Source of the DNA: Cristatella mucedo
Lineage: Eukaryota > Bryozoa > Phylactolaemata > Cristatellidae
DNA: 64,000 nucleotides
Direction: 5' to 3'
Assembly (NCBI GenBank): GCA_009760855.2
Contig: WPIO01000008.1
Location: forward strand, 1,616,501 to 1,680,500
Made by a program: the position numbers and the translations under genes. How positions within the stretch are numbered: position 1 is the stretch's first letter; every line of letters begins with the position of its first letter. Of the stretch, positions 44,336 through 53,639 are shown one piece after another. Below the pieces are notes generated by a model. The model was given only the letters and a program-made list of their open reading frames with translations. It had not been told where the DNA came from and searched no databases.

Positions 44336-44934
44336 GTCATGAGATCTGGCGAGGTAGTGTCTAGTATATTAGTAGCAGCTCGGGGCGGCTGGAAAGAATG
44401 TACCATCTTCGGCAGAGGGAGAGCAAATGTCGTTGCCTAAGATTGGTTGAAGTAGGTTTCGCACTCTACGACCTGCAGAGCGAGGCTTTTTTGAGTAGTT
44501 GGTGGCACGAAGAGGCTGAACCTAGTGCAGCGTTTGAGCTGGGTATGAAAGATTTGAACCGCGACTGACCAAGGCACAGTTTGCCTTCTGATTTAGCATA
44601 ACGACTTTAGTTTGAACCCGCCGATTAATAGACAGCCATCCAAGCTCTCAGCAAAGGTCATGCATGGTCACTCCTCCGAGATGCCAGAGCTAGTCTTGCA
44701 GCTATAGCTCATCGCCAGTTGCAGTGGCCTAATGGTTTTCTCTTTGCATAGCCAGCCAAAAATGGAAGTGCAATAATCTAGCGTCGGTTGAAGACGAACC
44801 TTGAAGACGCAGGCAGCTGTCGAAGACGACACTTGAATTCCGAGAACACGGTGATGGTCACGAAACGGCTCAGCACCTATTTATGACAGCCGATAGTGGG
44901 CCTGCGAGTCGTTCTTTATAGTCGTACGCTTGAG

Positions 44935-45130
44935 GACACTGTTGCATGCACCACTAACGACACTTGCATGCCGACCCTGTGCCTGTCACCCTAACCATGT
45001 TATTCACGCTGTTTATTGAGTGTGCTACAGCTGACCATTTAATCACGCTTTCTTTGAAGCCAACGTGAAGGGCCCAGAAAAAGATTGAGTTCTCCAAGGC
45101 ATCTAGCATAGAACAAATTCCTTTTTTGGA
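44935..45130 (+). mobile_element. LINE-B 3'UTR remnant, sense (copy B)
   Basis: Partner of 16670-16867. The remainder, 45131-46308, is non-coding and ends the duplicated unit. Confidence 0.7.
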
Positions 45131-46308
45131 CTCCCAGCCTGCACCTGTATAACTTAAAACCGGTAACAAAATTTTTTTGCACGTCATATCCGTCCATTTA
45201 CGGCATTTTGATCGTTACACACCGCTTCTATCGTAGCCTCAATGACTTCCCAGAATGCATAAAATCGGATCGAAGATCTTTCTTGCATATACTTTCTTTG
45301 GATCCGGGGTAAGGCGCTCTCCTTAAACTACCAAGTTGACGGTCGCAAGACATGTGCCATATTCAAAGCACCCATATAGAGATGAGGTTTTGTTAGGATA
45401 ATAGAGAAATGATGCACACTTTTCCCAGGTCACCTAGCTTGCTTGCCTTTGTTGACCCTGCTTTAGTTTGCATGCACCCAAAGCCTGTAATTCATTTCTT
45501 AATGACGGTATGAAAAGGAAGGTCTTTGATGCAATTTAAAATTAAGTTTGAATTGCAGCTGCTATTTACAGGATTTCCTGGTTTCGTCCTTTACGTACTT
45601 GTAACCGAAACTATGGGGCAGGCTGCATACAGCCAAGCACAGCCCAGCATTTCCAGCCAGTCAGTTCGGCTGAGCGTGGGCTAAGAGCACCATCTACCAC
45701 GACACGGCCTTACAAATGTGCGGTACCCGAATGCCAAGAGACGTGTCATCGGACGACCGGACTGTAGCTCAAAGGTCAGGCTACAATCCAGCCGTTGATC
45801 GCTGTCGAATTACAGCCATTCTGGGCCGCCGAATTCCTCGTGGGTAAACACTTGTACCTACCGAAACCGTGCATGCTACCACTAGTGAGATCGCTACGTT
45901 ATCCACAATGTGAATGTTGTTTGTTCCAAGTCCCTTTGCAAATGCCACACTTTTAATCTACGCACATCAATCTTTAGAACTTTTGGAATGAAACGAATAA
46001 AACTTTGGAAGAAACCAGGGAATCCTGAGAATAGCAGCTGCAATACGAAATTTCTTTTAAATTACTTCAAAACCTTTCATTCCAAAAGTTCGAGCTGCAA
46101 CTTTACTTTTACAGCTGAAGTTAAACAGTACAGGGATCGCAGATCTGTTTTTGATTTTGTTTCGTAGCCCTGCAATACTTGTTAGTTGTTATTCTTAATT
46201 CTGCTAAGAAGTAACTGCCATCAGATGCTGCGATTGCAAGTCAAACACCAAAACTATAGAATGTAAACGTAATTTCGTAATTTAATGAGCGTTTATAGAA
46301 TTTTAAGC

Positions 46309-48957
46309 CAACGGTTGCCATGAGCAGACATCGATGCAGGTTAAAGCTGAAGTGACTCAATGATTGGGTGCTCTTCCATTGCAGATCCTGAATTATTTTC
46401 AGATCCCAACGGATCTTAGGACCGCTCTAGCAAGCACATCGCTGCATCGGCTTCGAACTCGAGAGGCGTCTAGTAGCAGCTGTGTAAAATTGAAAAATTC
46501 TGATCTGTGTTGACAGGAATACCACATCAAAGTAGGTTTATCCCATCTTGACTTCTGAAATTCATTTCAGATGCAGCTGCTCCAGCCCGTGTTAGAGTAA
46601 GATGTGTACAGCTGGTGCAAAGCTCAGCAGCTTCGAAGATCACAACTTGAGTTCGAATGCTAAAATATCCTAGTACTCTCCGAGAACTGACACGGGAACA
46701 TTCCTTGACTTGATGGCCGTTATGCAGACGCTAAAAAGAACGTGGCCTTGGCTAGATTGGCTGTGTCCTTATTGTTTCTCGAAATGTTAACGCGTTCTGA
46801 CGATGCACAAATTATCAAAAATCAATGGACACATCTTTTAAAAAAAAATTGGTCCAAATAAGCTCGGATAGCGAGCCCCACAAGAGTGCCGCCTGGCTTG
46901 CATACATCTCACGCCTTCAGCTTACTTCTCTAGTGAGGGGCATCTACCGATTGTCTGCACATTGAGCCAGTAAGACATGCTAAGCGGCAGTGCATTCCAT
47001 GACCACCTTTGAGATCTACTTCCAGAACGAGGTTATCGTTTTCAAAGAGGAATATTTTTAGAGAGGAATATGTTTCCATTTATTTTTAGACGCACTCAGA
47101 TCTTTTCAAAAAGGTCCCAAGAGACATGTCGAGCTTGAGCTTAGATACGGTGGCTTTCAGGGCCAACCGGCAGTGATAGCGTAACTTCAGACTTTCTTAA
47201 AATGGGAAGCTAAAATTTTGGTAGGTGATGGCTAAAGAGCGTTGCCACAGATAGGCCCCCTGGTTAATCCAGCAGTTCAGGGGCTCGCCCTGACCAAGGA
47301 TTGGCTGAGGTCGAGGTTTCGAGCATCGCGGGATATGTGAATCTCTTGAATAGAGATTAAGTTCTCTTGGGGCGCTATACAAATGAATTGTGTTTTTATA
47401 AAATTCACTTCGCCGATGTGCCGTTCGGGAAGGGAAAGCTACCAATAGCTCCGGACACGTCACCATTATCAATCGGAGCGGGAGCTAACTCCTTACCCCT
47501 GGATATTTCAGCCCTCCGGGCAATCCGCTTTCCGGTTGCCGCTTGAGGCTCTCGAAAAATTCGGAGCACCCGTCTCTCCTTTTTATAGCCAGGGTCTGGC
47601 AGGGGCACTCTGACGGCACTCTATCGGTGCATACATTCGGAATCTCCCAGATTAGAGGCTGCTATCATTTAAGGGGCAGGACGGAAAGGTGTGCCATCGT
47701 GTCCATGGCTGCAGTCCTTAGGACGTGCGGAATCAGTTTGTGCTTCCCGAGAGGGCGACAGTTTACTTTTCAAATGAAGCTGAATTACAGCGGATGCTGC
47801 GGCTCACTAGCACATCCGGGCCCTAGAGCGGGCGCCTTTCTCGCAGCCTGTCGCAGCAAGGGAGCCACCAGGTCGATCAAGACAAGCCAAATTTGAGGCT
47901 CGTTCGCAGCGGCTTCGCTCGTCATAGCCTCGGCTCCGAGCCGTGTCGTTGGGGGCCGTGTAATTAAGAGACTTCTGAAATCTCCAGTTAGGGATCTGTG
48001 CGGAGAAAACGAATATTTTCACGTCGGCTCTGTATGATTAACGTCAAACGATGGTCAGCTGTGGAGACTCTAACGTAAGGACATCGAAATTAGCCAGCAG
48101 CAGTTCCCCGGTCGTTTAATGGTGGGCAATCGCATCGGAACAAGTCGACCAGAGAATTCAGTTAAAGGTGAACTCGTATATATTTAATCGGTGGGACGGC
48201 TCATTTCAGGCTTTGTGCTTCGCCCATTCCCTCATGAAAACACAGGAGGGCCGAGGCTTGTCGGAGGATGTACCTAGAGTGTGCAGCTTTGAGGCGACTT
48301 TCAAGAAAGGTGTCACCATTTTCGTGATTGCACCTGGAGGGATAATCGAAGCGATGGGCATTTTGAATTTGTTCTATCCTAGTGGCAGTAATCGCCATTT
48401 TAAAATCTAGATGAATAAAAGCAAGATTTCATGCACACGTTTGCCTCTTGGTGTGTACTTCTGTAACTGTGCAGCAAAGTCACTCAGATCAGGCATGTGC
48501 TTACATCGCACAGGTTTCTATGATGCCCTCCAAGCCGAGGAAGCTTTCAGTGCACATGTGAAGAATGCAAGGACGACCTCCTGCATGCAGCTTGCAACTG
48601 GCGATACGGCATTGCCAGACGTGGTATTTGAAACCGGGACGGTCATCCCGCTTTTGAAGTGCGATCACCTTACCACTGTACTAAGAATAATCGACAATGC
48701 TTCCTTTGCAGAACATGTGAAATGCCTAGAAACAATTGATTTCTCTGAGCATGCAACAGCAAATGTATTATTCTTACTTTTACTATCATTAAGACCCTTA
48801 AACGCTACTAGTACGTTTCCCGATAGGGCTATCACGTCAAATTGCCGGTCGTGTGTGTTTTTGAACGGCTTTTAATACGTCGTTTTTTGACAGAACTATT
48901 CAGGTCTACAGGGTGACCTGCGTTCGTCGTAAAACTTCCAGTTCTCAAAGGGGAGAT
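46309..48957. other. B-side unique region, GC-richer, no gene established
   Basis: Not found after copy A. It contains a LINE scrap near 46540-46660 (cagctggtgcaaagctcagcagc), and at 47351-47392 a third LINE 3'-end type (tagagattaagttctcttggggcgctatacaaatg). A GC-rich stretch at 47400-48000 carries a minus-strand TATA-like ctataaaaagg (about 47579-47589) ahead of a 67-codon frame. An unassigned ORF lies at 48411. None of these is convincing as a gene. Confidence 0.4.
48411..48875 (+). CDS. Unassigned 154-codon ORF
   Basis: The longest open frame in the window with no explanation as a lectin, LINE or repeat. It starts MNKSKISCTRLPLG and ends CRSCVFLNGF-stop. It is Cys- and Leu-rich with a short hydrophobic run (ANVLFLLLLSL). 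I see no domain, signal peptide, TATA box or paralogue in the window. A chance ORF of this length is possible in 64 kb, so the call is tentative. Confidence 0.15.
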   Translation: MNKSKISCTRLPLGVYFCNCAAKSLRSGMCLHRTGFYDALQAEEAFSAHVKNARTTSCMQLATGDTALPDVVFETGTVIPLLKCDHLTTVLRIIDNASFAEHVKCLETIDFSEHATANVLFLLLLSLRPLNATSTFPDRAITSNCRSCVFLNGF

Positions 48958-49195
48958 AAATAGTAGCTTTATTTCTAGGCACTTTACATTAGTTTCAGAG
49001 GGATCACGATTGAATGGTTACTGGTAGCATGCTCAATAAGCAACAAGAATGAAACGGTTAGGGGTGAGATGCACAGGATCACTATGCAAGTACGGTTAGA
49101 GGCATCATGTGCAGTGTCAGCACGCATGAACACATAAAGGAAGAATCGCAGGAACCCGCTAAATTCTGTCATAAATAGATGCGTTTATAGCTTAA
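48958..49195 (-). mobile_element. LINE-B 3'UTR, antisense
   Basis: Reads gctttatttctaggcactttacatt, ggttaggggtgagatgcacagg, then ggcatcatgtgcagtgtcagcacgc. The tail is decayed. Confidence 0.7.
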
Positions 49196-49842
49196 GAGAG
49201 TAGTCACTTAAGTGAAGAAAAAACTGGCTGTAATAGATATAACATGTAATTCATTTATATAGCGATGAGCCTGATAGATGAGCCTGTAACTAAGACTTAC
49301 AAGATCGGAGATCGATTCAAGTAGTCACCTTAGCCGGATACAAGTCTCAGACTTAAGGTGCATAGCAGCTGAGGCTCGGTCTCCGAAAGATTGCCACTTC
49401 AAGCAAGCAACGGCTAGATGGATGAAAATTAAAGCGCCTTCAATGTGTTTTTCCATTGAAGGCATCAGAAAGTCAGACAGAGAGGCTAGGGCAAGCAATC
49501 TAGGCGACTGAGGAGAACTGTACGCCATTTGTCGAGCCTCCTAAGAAAGCCCCTATCTCTACGTAGGTGTTTGAAATATTGCACACGTCTTGTGTCAGAC
49601 AACTTAGTAATTTAAGGAGAGCACTTTCCCGGTGAGCCAACGAAAGTGTACGCCAGAGAGATCCTTAAATCGATTGGATGCTTCAAAGGAAGCGAGTGGG
49701 GCTAAAATAAAAGCGGTGTGATGTGAGTAAAAGCCGTAAAATGGAACCACTCGATGGGCTGGTAAGTTTATTTTTACCGGTGTCAGATTACATAATCACA
49801 GACACAGAGTCCAGAATACAAGTAATTGTACTATTCTGTACG
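49196..49842. other. Mostly non-coding, with a possible SINE/LINE 3' end
   Basis: At 49250-49325 the minus strand carries a short candidate element ending cgctatataaatgaattac, preceded by gaatcgatctcc. The tail matches the SINE/LINE-C type. Nothing else recognised. Confidence 0.35.
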
Positions 49843-50075
49843 TCTCAGAGAACTCAATTTCTTTTTAGGCACTGCAACTTTACTACGAAGGAAGTATGTT
49901 GGAATGGTTAGTAGTAGCACGCTCACTTAACAACGTTAATAACATGGTTAGGGTGACATGCAAAGGGTCAGCATGCAAGTGTATTCAGTAACATCATCCA
50001 ACGTTGTCAGTAAGTATAGGAGCATAAAGGACGAATCACAGGGACCCACTAAATGCAGTCATAAATAGGTGCGAT
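49843..50075 (-). mobile_element. LINE-B 3'UTR, antisense
   Basis: Hairpin (tctcagagaactcaatttctttttaggc) then taacatggttagggtgacatgc and gggtcagcatgcaagtg. A second such fragment within 1 kb. Confidence 0.75.
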
Positions 50076-50109
50076 ACTGTTTTGCAACCATCACAGTGTA
50101 TTCGGAGTG

Positions 50110-50850
50110 CAAGTGTCGTATTCGACAGCTGCCGACGTCTTCAAGCTTTGCCTTCGACCGGCGCTCGGTTATTGCACTTCCCTTTTGGCTGGGCTATTTA
50201 AAGAGAAACTATTAGGCCCCTGCAGCTGGCTATGAGTCTCTGCAAAACTAGCTTAAGTATCTGAAAGGCTTGACCGTGCTTGTCCTTTGCTGAAAGAGCT
50301 TGGATGGCTGTCTGTTAATCAAGAGACACCGACTAAAGTTGTTATGCTAAATCGCAAGGCCAACCGTGACTTGGTCAATCGCGATTCAAACCCTTCATAC
50401 CCAGCTTAACTTCTGGACTAGGTTCAGCCTCCTCGTGCCCCCAAGTACTCTGTGCACAATAGATTAGATGGAAAATTTCTCCGTTTAAAGACTGCTGACG
50501 AAAGTAGACTTTTCTCTGCAGGTCTTAGAGTATGGAACCTACTTCCACAAATATTGGGTAACGACGTCTATTCTCCTCCTGCTGACTGTGGTACATCCTT
50601 TCCAGCCGCCCTGACCTGCTACTAACATACCACTCACTACCTCAACAGATCTCATGATTCTGCGATGCTTCTTACTTTTTCGTTGTTGTGACTGACGACG
50701 CTTGTTGGCTAACGAAAGCGTACGGACAGCTGATGACGCTTTCAGTGTGCTCTGGAAAAGTCTCATGCGTAATACCCACTCGGTCATTGTGGCTTTTCTT
50801 CTTTGTGAAGTTAAAGAAGGAGATTTTCTTAAATAAAGCTCTCAATTTCG
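50110..50850 (+). mobile_element. LINE-A remnant
   Basis: Decayed RT C-terminus (cttttggctgggctatttaaagag, ctgaaagagcttggatggctg, tctgcaggtcttagagtatgg) and 3'UTR. It is the counterpart of 18060-18760 after copy A. Confidence 0.7.
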
Positions 50851-50879
50851 TTCATCTAACTTTTTGATGGCTCTGACCC

Positions 50880-51715
50880 GTGGTCATTAATTGCAAAACT
50901 GCTGAGTGTTGCATTTTTACTAGTAGAGCAGAAATCTGGTAAGCTTAAAGTGTCCTCTAAATCAAGTAAGTGCAGTGAGATCCGGACAATCAAGAGATGT
51001 GGCTTCTAGTGTCAGTTCCAGCAACTATGCGAAATTGACGTAGGGGTGGGCCACGGAAATCTTGCACCTGGGCAATGGTTGGTTAAAAATAGACAGAGAA
51101 TTGCTATTGATGAGATTTTCTGGTGTTATATCAGCCAATCCATGAGTGTCGACGTTTCCGGGATTTTCACGACAAGAAACGCATACATTTCGAATGCTGT
51201 ATTCTTGCGGCTAAATACATTTGGAAGTGGTTACAATCACTCAGCATGCCTTTTCGGCAATTCAACCCGATGATCGACCGACGCCTATGATTTCGATCTG
51301 TACACCACAGATCACCAGCTGAACGGTTGCATTTACGAAGCGTATGTCAGGTAAGTCTAGCGTGGCTCAAAGAATAAGCTCTTCAAGCATCTAATAATTA
51401 GCTGGGTTGTACAAGTACTTTCGCAGGGCAACATCTATTACGTAGCAAGGTGGTAATTAGCAAAGGCATTCAGGCCAAGAATCGACGATTAAAATAATAG
51501 TTAAAAGTCTGCGAAATTTAACAAACTTGAAGGTTCTACTCGCCACCTGGTCGGAAGGCGCGGGCCGTTCGCATTTCAGCAACAGCCAGGGCCATGCACG
51601 TCTAGTGGATGAACAGCTGCTTTGTAAAAGTAAGCCAGCAATGTTAGCTAGTTGAACACTAGCTCGCAAAATGACGAGCGTGATATTTCAACAGTCACGT
51701 TTCACTGGTAGTGTG
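50880..51715 (+). repeat. Module M, shortened copy
   Basis: Landmarks: aggggtgggccacggaaatcttgc (51043), gatgagattttctggtg (51109), caatcactcagcatgcc (51235), anchor acctggtcggaaggcgcgggccgttc (51545-51570). Against 18770-20700 it lacks the middle (about 18960-19720 equivalent). Confidence 0.65.
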
Positions 51716-51724
51716 CAGCAATAA

Positions 51725-51860
51725 TTATAATATTGATAATAATAATAATAATGCACTTGATAAAGCGCCCTCAGAGAACTCAATCTCTATCTAGGCGCTT
51801 TACATTGGCTGCAAAGGGAAACGCGATTAGATGGTGAGTAGTAATTTAAATGCGATTTTA
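51725..51860 (-). mobile_element. LINE-B tail, antisense
   Basis: AAT tail, then gcgccctcagagaactcaatctctatctaggcgc, then ttacattggctgcaaaggg. Confidence 0.8.
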
Positions 51861-51879
51861 GACATCTGCCTAAATTTTG

Positions 51880-52590
51880 ATAGTAGAAGCATGCATATAC
51901 GGCTGGCCATCACGTCTGATCCCTATCTAAGATTACGAGTTGTCTTCAACAGTGGACTGGAAACATTTCACTAGCTCCTTCGTTTTGACTCGGCTTGATT
52001 ATTGCAATTCCCTTTTAGCTGGGCTACCAATGAAACCGAATAGGCCGCTGAAGCTCGCTATGAATACGGCTGCAAGGCTAGTCTTCAAGTCTCAGAGGTT
52101 TGCGCCCGTGTCTCCTTTGCTCATCGACGGATAGCGAACAAAGTTCTTACGCTGATCCACAAGGCCTGAAACGGTTGGCTCTTCCGTAAAAAGCAAAACT
52201 GCTGCATAAGTTTCAGCCTGTTTGTGCCAGCAGGACCTGTATGGACAATAAATTAGCTGTTCCATTCAGAAGCTCCAGCTCTGCAGGTCCTAGACTGTGG
52301 AGCTCGCTTCCACAATTCTTAGGCAACTACAACTACTCTCCTACTGCCGACTATGGCTCATCCTTTTCTCTAGTCCTGAGGTGCTACTTCCACGCTACTC
52401 ACTACCTCAGCAGCTCTCCTGAAACTTTCAGGCTTCCCACTTTCCCTTTGTTTCGTGAAATGAAGTCTTTTGGTTACCGAATGCGTACCATAAGCCGCTT
52501 AGGCTGTGAGTGAGTTATGCAAAACTCTCCGTTGTAACATCCACATAGTCTTTATGACATGGTAGAGTTACAGACGTAGATGCGTTACAT
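51880..52590 (+). mobile_element. LINE-A 3' fragment
   Basis: The RT C-terminus lies in two frames (AGLPMKPNRPLKLAMNTAAR, then SSAGPRLWSSLPQFLGNYN), followed by 3'UTR (gagttacagacgtagatgcg) and a short ttacattt tail. It is 5'-truncated with a gap at the GWLPVEQ region. Confidence 0.8.
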
Positions 52591-52925
52591 TTAGATTAGA
52601 TGTTGAGAAGAAAACGATACCACTGTAACGTTTGGGTAGCAATTACAAGTTAAGGTATGCAATAGAGATAGTACAGCGTCTATAAAGGATTTGAAATGTG
52701 GCAAAAGTAATTTGTTCGTCAGGAAACCTAATTAAGTAAAATCTCTGAATACCTAATTCGAACTGACTTGAGTGTTCCACTAGATAGCTCAATCTTTTTT
52801 TTACAGTTTTCCCTTGGCGGAATACTTATTTCGATACACTTTCCGACAAGCCCGATCTCTGCTTGTGCTGTTTTAAACGCTACAATGTCAAGTAAATGGT
52901 TTTGGTTTAAAATGAAGCACTTTTT

Positions 52926-53186
52926 TCAAAGTGCAGGTGAACGATGCGAACATTTTTCTTTTCTGCTTCTGCATCCCCATTGAAGTGCACTGATGGAACT
53001 TATAGGGCTAGATTGAGAGGAGTTGAGCTGGATTGTATCAAACGATAAACCGGTTGTAGAGCGTCCTTGGCGAACGGAATGCAGTCGTCGGCATTTACCG
53101 GGAATCTTCATTGCACAGCCACTGGTAAAAAGCACTGATAAAACGATCGTAATCAATACGGCAAGTGGTAATATGATAAGTCTCAA
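52926..53186 (-). CDS. Candidate small secreted protein, very tentative
   Basis: An 86-codon minus-strand frame opens with a signal-peptide-like MRLIILPLAVLITIVLSVLF followed by a polar, basic, Cys-containing body and ends HRSPAL-stop. A related hydrophobic stretch occurs in the diverged copy near 59100-59190 (CILSLTILPLIVFIMHL), but the rest is not conserved. No TATA box was found close upstream. It may simply be repeat sequence that happens to encode a hydrophobic run. The rest of 52591-53210 shows nothing else. Confidence 0.15.
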   Translation of the reverse strand: MRLIILPLAVLITIVLSVLFTSGCAMKIPGKCRRLHSVRQGRSTTGLSFDTIQLNSSQSSPISSISALQWGCRSRKEKCSHRSPAL

Positions 53187-53210
53187 TATGAAAATATGGT
53201 CGGTAGTAGA

Positions 53211-53620
53211 TTAACAATGCCCGCGTGCCAAAGCACACGCGTAACTGATGAAGATTGACCTATTTACCGTTCTGCGAAACGGGACTCCTTTTAGCTTCTT
53301 TTTAAATGTTGTCACATCGTGGTATATCTTCGCGTCAAGCAGGACTCAGTACTTTACCACCTCAAGTATTCACTTGACTCAGCTATGCTTGTTTTGACAC
53401 AAGATAAAGTAGGTTGGTTACTGGCTGGACCCAAACACTGAAAGCCGCTCAGGCATTCAGTGTGCTATGCAAAACTCTCTGCATAACGCCAGTATTGTCA
53501 TTGTGGAATTCCGGAGTCACAGGCAGAATTACATGACATGACATGATATTCCATGACTTGAGTTGACTTGAATCTACTTGACATGACTTGAAATGACTTG
53601 ACACGGTGGAATTTCAGGCT
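53211..53620 (+). mobile_element. LINE-A 3'UTR with ACATG-type tail
   Basis: Family 3'UTR (acaagataaagtaggttggttactgg, gtgctatgcaaaactctctgcataacgcc) and a degenerate pentamer tail at 53531-53606 (acatgacatgacatgatattcc...). Confidence 0.7.
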
Positions 53621-53639
53621 GAGGTAACATTCAAACTGA

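Larger units (their letters stand above)
28558..46308 (+). repeat. Segmental duplication, copy B
   Basis: Direct repeat of 1-18044 with the same order of lectin gene, LINE-A, SINEs and non-coding tail. B keeps features that A has lost (LINE-A RT core, left part of flank F). It lacks A's 1.25-kb segment (1226-2480) and A's two LINE-B tail insertions. B also carries a 104-bp duplication in the LINE-A endonuclease. Confidence 0.95.

Noticed and set aside
48201-48398. 65-codon minus-strand ORF with protein-like composition
   Set aside because: No recognisable family, overlaps an equal-length + strand frame, and lacks any supporting signal.
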